Below are positions 27,907 through 40,295 of a stretch of DNA of 64,000 nucleotides, in pieces; position 1 is the stretch's first letter; each line of letters begins with the position of its first letter. Source of the DNA: Pseudomonas tritici (GTDB lineage: Bacteria; Pseudomonadota; Gammaproteobacteria; Pseudomonadales; Pseudomonadaceae); contig NZ_CP077084.1 of assembly GCF_014268275.3 (NCBI RefSeq), positions 1,302,001 through 1,366,000 on the forward strand, in the 5' to 3' direction. The notes beneath the pieces were generated by a model that saw only the letters and a program-made list of their open reading frames with translations, searched no databases and was not told where the DNA came from. The translations under genes were made by a program, and so were the position numbers.

Positions 27907-29717
27907 CAGCGCGGGGTGTCCGGCAGGCGCTGGATCTCGCCACCGACGAACTTGGCCCATGGCATCTGACGATCAACGCGCTGGTTGGTGCTGATGCCCA
28001 GGTTGCCCGAAAGGCCGTCAATACGGGTATCCGGCAGTGCCTTGAGCTGGCCCAGGCGCGGCGCCAGGCGGTAGGCATCGACGCCCATCGCGTACAGGCG
28101 ACCCAGGCTGCCATTGGCTTGCGGCCATTGGGCAGCAACCTGGTTGCGCAGCGGATCGGTGGTGTTAAGCAGCCAAGGGGTTTCGCAGAACATCACGTTA
28201 GTCATGTCCAGGTACTGGTTCTTGTCGCCGCTGGCACTGAACACATGGGACGTGGCGTACACCGGCACATCACCGGCGTATTGGAAGTTCAGGGTCGGCT
28301 TGATCTGCTGGGCCAGCTGCGGGGTCACGGCCAGGAAGATGAACTCGATGTCCTGGCGACGCGAGGGTTGCGCGGCGACGTCGGTGCCGACGGTGCTTTG
28401 CAGGCTCTTGGCGCGGCCTTCGCTTTTACGCAGTTGGAACAGGTCGGCAATTTGCTGGGCGAGGGCGACTGGCTGGTCGACATACTCGACACCCATCACC
28501 GTGCCGCCATTGGCTTCCCAATCCTGGCGGAAGGCCTTGTAGACACGTTCGCCCCACTCACCACGCGGCACCATCGCCGCAGCGCGATGCAGGCCGTCGG
28601 CCCGTGCGCGGCGCGACACTTCGCGGGCTTCGTCTTCAGCAGCCAGGCCAAACTGGAACAGCTGCGGCGGGCCTTGGTCAGTCTCGCTGTAGTTCAGCGC
28701 CAGGGTGGTAATCGGCAACTGCGGACGTGCGCTGAGTTGTTTGACCAGTGGTTTTTCCAGCGGACCGACCACCAGTTGCACGCCGGCGGCCTGGGCCTTG
28801 GCGTAGAACTCATCAATGGACGTCAGACGCGAGCTGTCATAGAACTCGATGACCGGCGGCTTCTGCCCGGCTTGTTCAGCCTGGTAGTGCGCAGCCATGA
28901 AGCCCTCGCGTAGTGCTTTGCCGACGGCGGCCAGCGGGCCGTCTTGTGGCAGCAGCAGGGCAATTTTGGTCAGGGGCTGGCTGGCCAGCTCCTTGAGTTT
29001 GGTCAGCGGCGACGGCAGTTGCACGGCGGCTGGGTGGCCCGGGTTCTGTGCACGCCAAGTGTCGATCGCGGCTTGTTGTTGCTCCAGCGTCCCGGCGCCC
29101 TTGACCGACTGGGCGAGGGTGATCCAGCCGCCCAGCACTGGGTTGCCGCTGGCTTGCAGCTGTTCGGCCGGCAGGGCGGCAATCAGTGCCCAGATAGCTT
29201 CGTGGTTGCTGTTAGCGGCATCGCCAGTGAGCAGCGGGGCCATGGCAACACGCTCACGCGCAGCAGCCAGGGTCTGGCCGTCGGCTTCATAAGCACGGGC
29301 GTGCACGCTGCCGGTGCGGATCTGCTGTTCAGGCGGCAGGTCCTTCAGGCTTTGCAGGCTCGGGTGGTTCAGGGCGGTCAGCGCGGCCTTGGGCTGGTTG
29401 CGTGCCATGGCCAATTCGGCGGCCAGTGTGCTCGCAAAAACCTGCGGGGCTGGCTTGAGGACATCCAGGGGCACCTGCGCAAGAATCTGCGCTGAGCGGC
29501 CTGGGTTGTTCTGTTTGTAGGCCATGTCTGCCGCACTCAGGCGCAGCATGGCGGCCTTTTCTGGCGTGTTGGCGGTCGTGGCCTGTTCGAGCAGTTGCTC
29601 GATACTGGCGTCCGGAGTCCGTGGAAGGTCGCCAAGGCTGGACGAGGGCGAGCTGGCGCAAGCGGCCAACAAGGCAGCGAGGCAGAGGGCGGAGAGCAGC
29701 CGCAGGCAAGCGATCAT
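27906..29717 (-). CDS. lpoA: Penicillin-binding protein activator LpoA
   Basis: LpoA is an outer-membrane lipoprotein that activates the peptidoglycan synthase PBP1a. The 603-residue product has a lipoprotein signal peptide (LLAACAS, Cys20), an N-terminal TPR-like domain and a C-terminal domain with the periplasmic-binding-protein fold (KIALLLPQDGPLAAVGKALR near 244-263). CAGGAACACTTAC precedes the ATG at 29717; the frame is open to a TTG at 29741. It heads the operon with yraN, diaA and dolP, and is divergent from rsmI. Confidence 0.92.
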
Positions 29718-29926
29718 GTAAGTGTTCCTGATACCGATCAAATTAGCGTGGAATTGTACCCAAGCACTGGCTCAGGCGCGATGTCAGTGGCGTGAAACTG
29801 TCGATTTAGATCGTGCAAATGTTGCTATTAGCTACTAACGGCTGAAACGGCATCTACCGTGATGGCATATTTTCAAGGCGCCTACGCGTTACAATGTCGC
29901 TTTTGCCAACCATCGAGGTGTGCGTT

Positions 29927-30799
29927 TTGACTGCTCCAGGTCCTTTGAATTCCACTGCAGGCTCGCTTTTTGTCGTGGCGACGCCCATTGGCAACCTGGA
30001 CGACATCAGCGCTCGGGCGCTTAAGGTGTTGCGCGACGTCAAATTGGTTGCGGCTGAAGACACGCGGCACTCCCAGCGATTAATGCAGCATTTTGGTATC
30101 AGCACCCCACTGGCGGCCTGCCACGAACATAACGAACGCGAAGAGGGCAGTCGTTTTATCGTGCGTCTGCTGGCCGGCGACGATGTGGCGCTGATCTCCG
30201 ACGCGGGCACCCCGCTGATTTCCGACCCAGGCTACCATCTGGTGCGCCAGGCACGGGCTGCTGGTATCAATGTAGTGCCTGTTCCGGGGGCGTGCGCACT
30301 GATCGCCGCATTGTCGGCGGCAGGCTTGCCCTCCGACCGTTTTATCTTCGAAGGTTTTCTGCCGGCCAAGGCCGTGGGTCGTCGCGCGCGTCTTCAGGCG
30401 TTGAAGGAAGAACCGCGCACCCTGATCTTTTACGAGGCCCCGCATCGCATCCTTGAATGCCTGCAAGACATGGAGCTGGTGTTTGGCGGCGAACGCCTGG
30501 CACTGCTGGCCCGTGAGCTGACCAAGACCTTTGAAACACTCAAGGGCCTGCCTTTGGAAGAGTTGCGCGGGTTTGTCGAAGGCGACAGCAATCAACAGCG
30601 CGGCGAGTGCGTGGTGCTGGTGGCGGGCTGGACGGCGCCGGAGGATGAAGACGCCGTGGGCAGCGAGGCGATGCGCATACTCGACCTGCTGCTCAAGGAA
30701 ATGCCCCTCAAGCGTGCTGCGGCCCTGGCGGCGGAAATTACCGGCGTTCGCAAGAACCTCTTGTACCAGGCTGCGCTGGATAAACAGAAAGCCGAATAG
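29927..30799 (+). CDS. rsmI: 16S rRNA (cytidine-1402-2'-O)-methyltransferase
   Basis: RsmI methylates the ribose of C1402 in 16S rRNA with SAM; it belongs to the tetrapyrrole methylase fold. Signature segments are LFVVATPIGNLDDIS, AAEDTRHSQRLMQHF, ALISDAGTPLISDPGYHLV and PVPGACALIAALSAAGLP. I chose the TTG at 29927 because GAGGTG lies 6 bases upstream and because the ATG at 29894 lies within a TACAAT hexamer (29890-29895) that looks like the -10 box and has no ribosome binding site. The protein is then 290 residues. It is divergent from lpoA, as in P. aeruginosa. Confidence 0.92.
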   Translation: MTAPGPLNSTAGSLFVVATPIGNLDDISARALKVLRDVKLVAAEDTRHSQRLMQHFGISTPLAACHEHNEREEGSRFIVRLLAGDDVALISDAGTPLISDPGYHLVRQARAAGINVVPVPGACALIAALSAAGLPSDRFIFEGFLPAKAVGRRARLQALKEEPRTLIFYEAPHRILECLQDMELVFGGERLALLARELTKTFETLKGLPLEELRGFVEGDSNQQRGECVVLVAGWTAPEDEDAVGSEAMRILDLLLKEMPLKRAAALAAEITGVRKNLLYQAALDKQKAE

Positions 30800-30856
30800 T
30801 TCCGGGCTAAACCTGTATTCCGTCTGAGCGTGATGGTAATTCTGAACTTTTATTAC

Positions 30857-30885
30857 TTGTCCTAAGTCCGCCGTGCCGTTAACCT
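30857..30885 (+). promoter_or_regulatory. Sigma-70-type promoter of the RNase P RNA gene
   Basis: TTGTCC (30857-30862) and TAACCT (30880-30885) are 17 bases apart, and the predicted start of the RNA follows 7-8 bases later. Inferred from position and spacing. Confidence 0.55.
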
Positions 30886-30892
30886 GCGCGGC

Positions 30893-31248
30893 GGAGAGTC
30901 GATTGGACAGTCGCTGCCTTCTATGAAAATTAGGAGGGGGAGGAAAGTCCGGGCTCCATAGGGCGAAGTGCCAGGTAATGCCTGGGAGGCGTGAGCCTAC
31001 GGAAAGTGCCACAGAAAATAACCGCCTAAGCGCTTCGGTGCCGGTAAGGGTGAAAAGGTGCGGTAAGAGCGCACCGCACGACTGGCAACAGTTCGTGGCT
31101 AGGTAAACCCCACTTGGAGCAAGACCAAATAGGGTCCCAAGGCGTGGCCCGCGCTGGGACCGGGTAGGTTGCTAAAGGTGTCCAGTGATGGCCATCGTAG
31201 ACGAATGACTGTTCAAGACAGAACCCGGCTTACAGATCGACTCTCCAC
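30893..31248 (+). ncRNA. rnpB: RNase P RNA (class A)
   Basis: The catalytic RNA of RNase P, which trims the 5' leader of tRNA precursors. The ends pair as helix P1: GGAGAGTCGAT at the start with ATCGACTCTCC at the end (31236-31246). Universally conserved stretches are visible: GAGGAAAGTCCGGGCTCCAT (at about 30939-30960), ACAGAAAATAACCGCC, GGTAAGGGTGAAAAGGTGCG, and near the 3' end CAAGACAGAACCCGGCTTACAG. Size and layout match the Pseudomonas form. It lies between rsmI and mraZ, its usual place in this genus. Confidence 0.97.
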
Positions 31249-31498
31249 CTTTTTCCTTCTGTCTGAATCTCGGGCAGAAAACCGGTAGTAACGCAAGAAT
31301 CCCTCCCTGCCAAATCATTGGCAGATGCATCTTCGTAATACCAAAAAAATCTTACTCTTAATAAATCACTTTAACTTTAAGCCATAGCTCTTTGAGCTAT
31401 CTGCGCTTGTTGAGCCAAAAATACCGACGAACTCTGGTTTCTCCTCCGTTTACGCTCCTAAATCTCCGTTCTGTAAGGCTTTTCCTTGAATCCGCGCC

Positions 31499-31561
31499 TT
31501 GACGGTGTGGTGGGCGCATTCCTATAGTGTGCGCAAGTGGCGGAAAGTGGCACAAAGTGGG
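31499..31561 (+). promoter_or_regulatory. mraZ promoter with triple MraZ operator
   Basis: TTGACG (31499-31504) and TATAGT (31523-31528) form a sigma-70 promoter with an 18-base spacer. Just downstream are three direct repeats GTGGC, GTGGC and GTGGG (31537-31541, 31547-31551, 31557-31561) separated by exactly 5 bases. This is the known pattern of MraZ binding sites, which are GTG(G/T)G-type repeats with 5-base spacers. The repeats cover the expected transcription start, which fits repression of the whole cluster by its first product. The 250 bases between rnpB and this promoter show nothing I can name. Confidence 0.85.
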
Positions 31562-31602
31562 TTTTTTGAACGTAAAACGCTAAAATTTGGAGAAACGCAT
31601 CT

Positions 31603-32058
31603 GTGTTTCGCGGAGCTAATGCAATCAGTCTCGATGCAAAAGGCCGTCTCGCTATGCCGAGCCGGTATCGTGACGAGCTGATTTCGCGAAGTTCCGGGCA
31701 GTTGATCATCACCATCGATGCCGTTGACCCTTGTTTATGTGTTTACCCGCTCGATGAGTGGGAGTTGATTGAAACCAAATTGCGCGCCCTGCCTTCATTG
31801 CGTGAAGAAAACCGCCGCCTGCAGCGTTTGCTGATTGGTAATGCCGTCGACCTCGAGCTCGATGGCAGCGGTCGCTTCCTGGTGCCTCCGCGTTTGCGCG
31901 AGTACGCCAAGCTGGATAAGCGCGCAATGCTGGTCGGCCAACTGAACAAGTTCCAATTGTGGGACGAAGATGCCTGGGATGCTGTTTCTGCAGCAGACCT
32001 GGCTGCTATTCAACAACCGGGCGCCATGCCTGATGAACTGCGTGATTTGATCCTGTGA
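31603..32058 (+). CDS. mraZ: Transcriptional regulator MraZ
   Basis: MraZ is a DNA-binding protein with a double SpoVT-AbrB-like fold that forms rings and represses the division and cell wall cluster. The 151-residue product starts [20 protein letters not shown] and contains the second repeat near residues 77-100 with [20 protein letters not shown], the two DxxGR motifs of the family. The start codon is GTG at 31603 with TTGGAGAAACG upstream. Its operator lies in its own promoter. The stop overlaps the GTG of rsmH by 4 bases. Confidence 0.95.
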   Translation: MFRGANAISLDAKGRLAMPSRYRDELISRSSGQLIITIDAVDPCLCVYPLDEWELIETKLRALPSLREENRRLQRLLIGNAVDLELDGSGRFLVPPRLREYAKLDKRAMLVGQLNKFQLWDEDAWDAVSAADLAAIQQPGAMPDELRDLIL

Positions 32059-32998
32059 CTATTGATAGCGGCTTTAACCACATCACCGTACTGCTTGACG
32101 AAGCCGTTGAGGCTCTCGCCGTACGCGCGGATGGCTGCTATTTGGATGGCACTTTCGGCAGGGGCGGGCACAGCCGGTTGATCCTCAGCCAGCTTGGGTC
32201 GGACGGTAAACTCCTCGGGTTTGACAAAGACCCCCAAGCGATTGCCACCGGGCAAGCGCTAGCGGCCGAAGACGGCCGCTTTGTCGTTGTGCAGCGGAGC
32301 TTTGCCGAGCTGGGCGCTGAAGTCGCCGAGCGCGGCATGGCGGGCAAGGTGGCCGGGGTTTTGCTCGACCTGGGCGTGTCTTCGCCACAGCTCGACGACC
32401 CGGAGCGCGGCTTCAGTTTCATGAATGACGGCCCGCTCGACATGCGCATGGACCCGACGCGTGGCGTCAGTGCTGCACAGTTCATCGCCACCGCACCCGT
32501 GGAAGAAATCGCCCGTGTGTTCAAGGAATACGGTGAAGAACGCTTCGCCGGCCGCATGGCCCGTGCCGTGGTCGAACGCCGCGAAATCCAGCCATTCGAG
32601 CGCACCGCTGATCTCGCCGAAGTGCTGAAAGTTGCCAACCCCGCGTGGGAAAAAGGCAAGAACCCGGCGACTCGTGCGTTCCAGGGCCTGCGTATTCACG
32701 TCAATAACGAATTGGGCGACCTGGAGGCCGGCCTCGAAGCTGCCCTCGAGGCGCTGGAAGTGGGCGGTCGGCTTGTTGTGATCAGCTTCCACTCCCTGGA
32801 AGACCGTATCGTCAAACTGTTCATGCGTCGCCTGGTCAAGGGTGAGTCCGATAACCTGCCGCGCAACCTGCCGGTACGTTTTGAAGCCTTTGTGCCGAAA
32901 ATCAAAATCCATGGCAAACCGCAGTTCGCTTCCGAAGCCGAACTCAAGGCCAACCCACGTTCCCGTAGCGCCGTCATGCGCGTTGCGGAGAAGTTGCG

Positions 32999-33002
<4 letters not shown>
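32055..33002 (+). CDS. rsmH: 16S rRNA (cytosine-1402-N4)-methyltransferase
   Basis: RsmH (MraW) adds the N4-methyl group to C1402 of 16S rRNA, the same nucleotide that the neighbouring rsmI product methylates on the ribose. The 315-residue protein has the SAM motif [17 protein letters not shown] near residues 29-45, the family segments [18 protein letters not shown] and [15 protein letters not shown] ahead of [11 protein letters not shown]. It starts with GTG inside the mraZ stop, so translation is coupled. Its stop in turn overlaps the ftsL start. Confidence 0.96.
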
Positions 33003-35033
<2,031 letters not shown>

Positions 35034-35034
<1 letters not shown>

Positions 35035-36497
35035 TGTCTCTTAGCCTGAACAAGATTTTTGCCCACGCTGGTCGCGACCTGTTGATTCGCGAGTTGAGCC
35101 TGGACAGCCGTAATGTGCGTGCCGGTGACCTGTTCCTGGCCGTGCCTGGCGGTAAATTCGATGGCCGCGCGCATATCGCAGACGCGTTGCAGCGTGGTGC
35201 TGCCGCCGTGGCTTACGAAGTGGAAGGCGCTACCGTGCTGCCGATCACCGACGTGCCATTGATTCCGGTCAAGGGCCTGGCCGCACAACTGTCTGACATT
35301 GCCGGGCGCTTCTATGGCGACCCGAGCCGCCAGCTCAATCTGGTCGGCGTCACCGGTACCAACGGCAAGACCAGCGTGACCCAATTGGTCGCCCAGGCCC
35401 TTGACCTGCTTGGCCAGCACTGCGGCATTGTTGGCACCTTGGGCACCGGTTTCTACGGCGCGCTGCACAGCGGCCTGCACACCACGCCAAACCCGATCGC
35501 CGTGCAAGCGACCCTGGCCGACCTGAAAAAGGCCGGTGCCAAAGCGGTTGCCATGGAAGTGTCGTCCCATGGCCTGGACCAGGGACGCGTCACCGCGCTG
35601 GCGTTCGACGTGGCGGTGATGACCAACCTGTCCCGTGATCACCTGGACTACCACGGCACCATGGAAGCCTACGCGGCGGCCAAGGCCAAGCTGTTTGCCT
35701 GGAATGACCTCAAGTGCCGGGTTGTGAACCTGGACGACGCGTTCGGTCGCCAACTGGCAGCCGAAGACCGTGAATCGCGCCTGATCAGCTACAGCCTGGA
35801 AGACTCCAGCGCTTACCTGTATTGCCGCGAAGCCCAATTCAATGACGAAGGCGTGCGCGCCACCTTGGTTACGCCGCAAGGCGAACACCATTTGCGAAGC
35901 ACCTTACTCGGTCGTTTCAACCTGAGCAACGTACTCGCCGCTATCGGCGCGTTGCTCGGCCTGGATTACGCCCTGGACGAAATCCTGCGCGTACTGCCCA
36001 AGCTGGAAGGCCCAGCCGGTCGCATGCAGCGCCTGGGTGGCGGCACACAGCCGTTGGTGGTGGTCGATTACGCCCACACGCCAGACGCTTTGGAAAAAGT
36101 ACTGATGGCCCTGCGTCCACACGCCAAGGGCAAATTGCTGTGCCTGTTTGGTTGCGGCGGCGATCGCGATCGCGGCAAACGCCCGCTGATGGCCGACATT
36201 GTCGAACGCCTGGCTGATGGCGTGCTCGTCACCGACGACAACCCACGCAGCGAAGACCCGAGCCAGATTTTTGACGACATCCGTGTTGGCTTCAAAGAGG
36301 CGTCCAAGGTCACTTTCGTCGCCGGTCGCGGCGCGGCTATCGCCCAACTGATCGCCAGCGCCAGTGCTGACGACGTGGTCGTGCTGGCCGGTAAAGGTCA
36401 CGAGGACTATCAGGAAATCAACGGCGAGCGGCATGCCTTCTCCGATCTGGTCGAGGCTGACCATGCCTTGACGGCCTGGGAGGTTGCTCATGCTTAA
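35034..36497 (+). CDS. murE: UDP-MurNAc-tripeptide synthetase MurE
   Basis: MurE adds meso-diaminopimelate to UDP-MurNAc-L-Ala-D-Glu in the cytoplasm, using ATP. The 487-residue protein shows the Mur ligase ATP loop VTGTNGKTSVTQLVAQAL near residues 104-121 and the DNPRSEDPSQI motif near 402-412, the DNPR signature that selects meso-diaminopimelate over lysine. Start at 35034 in a TGATG overlap with ftsI. The stop lies 8 bases inside murF. Confidence 0.97.
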
Positions 36498-37860
36498 AGC
36501 GATGAAGTTCAGCGAACTCGCCCAGGCGCTGTCGGCCCGCGTGTTGTCGAGCGATTGCAGTTTCGACGGCGTCAGTATCGACAGTCGCGCCATCAAGCCG
36601 GGGCAACTGTTTGTTGCGCTGACGGGGCCGCGTTTCGACGGTCATGACTACCTGAATGACGTCGCCGCCAAAGGCGCAGTCGGCGCGTTGGTTCAGCACG
36701 AAGTCGCGGATTCCACTTTGCCGCAATTGCTGGTCGCTGATACCCGTCTGGCCCTGGGCCAGTTGGGCGCGTTGAACCGCGCCGCCTTTGATAAGCCGGT
36801 TGCCGCCATCACCGGCTCCAGCGGTAAGACCACGGTCAAGGAACTGCTTGCCGGTGTGCTGCGCACGCGCGGGCCGGTCCTTGCCACACGTGGCAACCTG
36901 AACAATGATTTCGGCGCTCCGCTGACCCTGCTCGAACTGGCCCCGGAACACACCGCGGCCGTGATCGAACTGGGCGCTTCGCGCGTCGGTGAAATTGCCT
37001 ACACCGTGGCCTTGACCAAGCCCCACGTGGCCATCATCAACAATGCCGGTACCGCCCACGTCGGCGAGTTCGGTGGCCCGGAAAAAATCGTCCAAGCCAA
37101 AGGTGAAATCCTTGAAGGCCTGGATGCGTCGGGCACTGCTGTTCTGAATCTTGACGACAAGGCTTTCGAAACCTGGCGTGTACGCGCTGCCGGACGCAAG
37201 GTCCTGACGTTTGCCGTGCTGAATGCAGCGGCCGATTTCCATGCCTCCAACATCACGGTCGATGCGCGTGGATGTCCGTCCTTTACCTTGCACACTCCGC
37301 AAGGCAGTGAGCACGTGCAGTTGAACCTGCTGGGCAACCACAACGTCGCCAACGCCTTGGCCGCCGCCGCTGCTGCTTACGCCCTGGGCGTGTCGTTGTT
37401 CGGTATCGCCACCGGTTTGGGCGCGGTGCAGCCGGTCAAGGGCCGCACTGTGGCGCAGTTGGCCACCAACGGCATGCGCGTGATTGATGACACGTACAAC
37501 GCCAATCAGTCCTCGGTCTGTGCCGCCATTGACCTGCTCAAAGGCTTTGATGGCCGCAAGGTACTGGTGCTGGGTGATATCGCCGAACTGGGCGAGTGGG
37601 CCGAACAGTCGCACCGTGAAGTCGGTGCGTATGCCGCAGGCAAGGTTGACGCGCTCTACGCCGTCGGCCCGAACATGGCTCACGCGGTAAACAGCTTTGG
37701 TTCCGGCGCGCGGCATTTCGCGACCCAGGCCGAGCTGATCCAGGCGCTGACGGCGGCTGAACAAGACAAACACACAACCATTTTGATCAAGGGATCGCGC
37801 AGCGCGGTGATGGAAAACGTCGTCGTGGCCTTGTGTGGCTCAAGTACGGAGAAACATTAA
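36490..37860 (+). CDS. murF: UDP-MurNAc-pentapeptide synthetase MurF
   Basis: MurF adds D-Ala-D-Ala to the UDP-MurNAc tripeptide. The 456-residue protein has the three Mur ligase domains with ATP loop [18 protein letters not shown] and, in the C-terminal part, [25 protein letters not shown] ahead of the ATG at 36490 settles the start; a TTG six bases upstream is also in frame. It overlaps murE by 8 bases and joins mraY by a TAATG overlap. Confidence 0.97.
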   Translation: MLKAMKFSELAQALSARVLSSDCSFDGVSIDSRAIKPGQLFVALTGPRFDGHDYLNDVAAKGAVGALVQHEVADSTLPQLLVADTRLALGQLGALNRAAFDKPVAAITGSSGKTTVKELLAGVLRTRGPVLATRGNLNNDFGAPLTLLELAPEHTAAVIELGASRVGEIAYTVALTKPHVAIINNAGTAHVGEFGGPEKIVQAKGEILEGLDASGTAVLNLDDKAFETWRVRAAGRKVLTFAVLNAAADFHASNITVDARGCPSFTLHTPQGSEHVQLNLLGNHNVANALAAAAAAYALGVSLFGIATGLGAVQPVKGRTVAQLATNGMRVIDDTYNANQSSVCAAIDLLKGFDGRKVLVLGDIAELGEWAEQSHREVGAYAAGKVDALYAVGPNMAHAVNSFGSGARHFATQAELIQALTAAEQDKHTTILIKGSRSAVMENVVVALCGSSTEKH

Positions 37861-38942
37861 TGCTGCTGCTGCTGGCTGAGTATCTGCAACAGTTCCACAA
37901 AGGCTTCGCGGTCTTTCAGTACCTGACCCTGCGCGGGATCCTGGGTGTGCTGACCGCGCTGTCTCTGTCGCTGTTTTTGGGGCCGTGGATGATCCGCACC
38001 CTGCAGAACCTGCAAATTGGTCAATCGGTTCGCAATGACGGCCCGCAGTCGCACCTGTCCAAATCCGGCACTCCGACCATGGGCGGCGCGCTGATCCTGT
38101 CGTCCATCGGCATCAGCACCTTGCTGTGGGCTGACCTGCACAACCGTTACGTCTGGACGGTGCTGCTGGTGACCCTGTTGTTCGGCGCCATCGGCTGGGT
38201 GGATGACTACCGCAAGGTAATCGAGAAAAACTCCAAGGGGCTGCCAAGCCGCTGGAAGTATTTCTGGCAATCGGTGTTCGGCCTGGGCGCAGCGATTTTC
38301 CTGTTCATGACGGCGCCGAGCGCCGTCGAGACCACCTTGATCATCCCAATGCTCAAGGACGCCAGCATTCCACTGGGCATCGGCTTTGTGGTGTTGACCT
38401 ACTTCGTGATCGTTGGCTCGAGCAACGCGGTGAACCTGACTGACGGCCTCGACGGCCTGGCGATCATGCCGACGGTGATGGTCGGCGGTGCGCTCGGCAT
38501 CTTCTGCTACCTGTCGGGTAACGTGAAATTCGCTGAATACCTGCTGATTCCTTACGTACCGGGCGCGGGTGAGTTGATCGTGTTCTGCGGCGCGCTGATC
38601 GGCGCCGGCCTGGGGTTCCTGTGGTTCAACACCTACCCGGCGCAAGTCTTCATGGGCGACGTCGGCGCACTGGCGCTGGGCGCGGCCCTGGGCACCATCG
38701 CGGTGATCGTTCGCCAGGAAATCGTGCTGTTCATCATGGGCGGTGTGTTCGTGATGGAAACCCTGTCGGTGGTCATCCAGGTGGCCTCCTTCAAATTGAC
38801 CGGGCGTCGTGTGTTCCGCATGGCGCCGATTCATCACCACTTTGAACTCAAGGGCTGGCCCGAGCCGCGTGTGATTGTCCGTTTCTGGATCATCACCGTG
38901 ATTCTGGTCCTGGTCGGCCTTGCCACCCTGAAACTGAGGTAG
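37860..38942 (+). CDS. mraY: Phospho-MurNAc-pentapeptide transferase MraY
   Basis: MraY transfers phospho-MurNAc-pentapeptide to undecaprenyl phosphate, making lipid I at the inner membrane. The 360-residue protein has about ten membrane segments and the known active-site stretches: [14 protein letters not shown] near residue 70, the acidic pair in [20 protein letters not shown], and the [11 protein letters not shown] loop near the C-terminus. The ATG shares its A with the murF stop. Confidence 0.97.
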   Translation: MLLLLAEYLQQFHKGFAVFQYLTLRGILGVLTALSLSLFLGPWMIRTLQNLQIGQSVRNDGPQSHLSKSGTPTMGGALILSSIGISTLLWADLHNRYVWTVLLVTLLFGAIGWVDDYRKVIEKNSKGLPSRWKYFWQSVFGLGAAIFLFMTAPSAVETTLIIPMLKDASIPLGIGFVVLTYFVIVGSSNAVNLTDGLDGLAIMPTVMVGGALGIFCYLSGNVKFAEYLLIPYVPGAGELIVFCGALIGAGLGFLWFNTYPAQVFMGDVGALALGAALGTIAVIVRQEIVLFIMGGVFVMETLSVVIQVASFKLTGRRVFRMAPIHHHFELKGWPEPRVIVRFWIITVILVLVGLATLKLR

Positions 38943-38948
38943 AAACGA

Positions 38949-40295
38949 GTGTCCCTGATCGCTTCAGACCACTTCCGCATCGTTGTCGGCCTCGGCAAGA
39001 GCGGCATGTCCCTGGTTCGCTTCCTGGCGAACCGGGGCACGTCGTTTGCCGTGGCCGACACGCGGGAAAATCCACCGGAGCTGGTCACGCTGCGCCGTGA
39101 CTACCCGCACGTGGAAGTGCGTTGTGGCGAGCTGGATGTCGAGTTTCTGTGCCGCGCCGATGAGCTCTACGTGAGCCCCGGCCTGGCGTTGGCGACACCG
39201 GCCCTGCAAGCGGCAGCGGCGCGTGGCGTGAAGCTGTCCGGCGACATTGACCTGTTTGCACGCAACGCGAAGGCACCGATCATCGCCATCAGCGGCTCGA
39301 ACGCGAAAAGCACCGTGACCACTCTGGTTGGCGAGATGGCGGCTGCGGCCGGCAAGCGCGTGGCCGTGGGCGGCAACCTCGGTACGCCGGCGCTGGACCT
39401 GCTCAGCGACGACATCGAGTTGTACGTGATGGAGCTGTCGAGCTTCCAGCTGGAAACGACTCACGACCTTGGCGCCGAAGTCGCCACCGTCTTGAACGTC
39501 AGCGAAGATCACATGGACCGCTACAGCGGCCTGCCGGCCTATCACCTGGCCAAGCACCGAATCTTCCGCGGCGCCAAGCAAGTGGTGGTCAACCGCCAGG
39601 ACGCGCTGAGCCGTCCGCTGATGGGCGAGGGCCTGCCGTGCTGGACCTTCGGCCTGAGCAAACCCGATTTCAAAGCCTTCGGCATCCGCGAAGAGCACGA
39701 CGAGAAGTACCTGGCCTTCGAATTCCAGAACCTGATGCCGGTGCGTGAGCTGAAAATCCGTGGCGCACATAACCAGTCCAACGCCCTGGCGGCCTTGGCG
39801 CTCGGCCATGCCGTGGGCGTGCCGTTCGACGCTATGTTGTCGGCCCTGCGCACCTTCGGCGGTCTTGAGCATCGCTGCCAGTGGGTCCGCGACCTGGATG
39901 GCGTCAGCTATTACAACGATTCCAAGGCCACCAACGTCGGTGCGGCGCTGGCTGCCATCGAGGGCCTTGGCGCCGATATCGAAGGCAAGCTGGTGCTGAT
40001 CGCCGGTGGCGACGGCAAGGGCGCCGACTTCAAGGACCTTAAAGGCCCAGTGGCCGCGCATTGCCGTGCCGTGGTGCTGATCGGGCGCGATTCTGACTTG
40101 ATCGCCGCCGCCCTGAGCGATGCCGTGCCGCAAGTACGCGCCACGTCGCTGGACGACGCCATCGCCCACTGCAAAGCCCTGGCCCAACCGGGCGATGCGG
40201 TGCTGCTGTCGCCGGCATGCGCCAGTTTCGACATGTTCAAGAACTACGAAGAGCGCGGCCAGCTGTTCGCCCGCGCCGTGGAGGCCTTGGCATGA
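38949..40295 (+). CDS. murD: UDP-MurNAc-L-alanine:D-glutamate ligase MurD
   Basis: MurD adds D-glutamate to UDP-MurNAc-L-Ala. The 448-residue protein begins MSLIASDHFRIVVGLGKSGM, with a Rossmann-like UDP-binding start, and carries the ATP loop ISGSNAKSTVTTLVGEM and the NDSKATNVGAA motif. The loop has Asn-Ala-Lys where many Mur ligases have Gly-x-x-Gly-Lys-Thr; SNAKST is common in Pseudomonas MurD as I recall. The start is a GTG at 38949. The stop overlaps the ftsW start. Confidence 0.96.
   Translation: MSLIASDHFRIVVGLGKSGMSLVRFLANRGTSFAVADTRENPPELVTLRRDYPHVEVRCGELDVEFLCRADELYVSPGLALATPALQAAAARGVKLSGDIDLFARNAKAPIIAISGSNAKSTVTTLVGEMAAAAGKRVAVGGNLGTPALDLLSDDIELYVMELSSFQLETTHDLGAEVATVLNVSEDHMDRYSGLPAYHLAKHRIFRGAKQVVVNRQDALSRPLMGEGLPCWTFGLSKPDFKAFGIREEHDEKYLAFEFQNLMPVRELKIRGAHNQSNALAALALGHAVGVPFDAMLSALRTFGGLEHRCQWVRDLDGVSYYNDSKATNVGAALAAIEGLGADIEGKLVLIAGGDGKGADFKDLKGPVAAHCRAVVLIGRDSDLIAAALSDAVPQVRATSLDDAIAHCKALAQPGDAVLLSPACASFDMFKNYEERGQLFARAVEALA

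Noticed and set aside
30857..31300. Possible tRNA or second small RNA beside rnpB
   Set aside because: All conserved structure in this stretch is explained by the RNase P RNA; no tRNA cloverleaf or CCA end seen.
38949..40295. Unusual ATP loop (SGSNAKST) in MurD as a sign of inactivation
   Set aside because: The variant is, as I recall, normal in Pseudomonas MurD, and all other motifs are intact.
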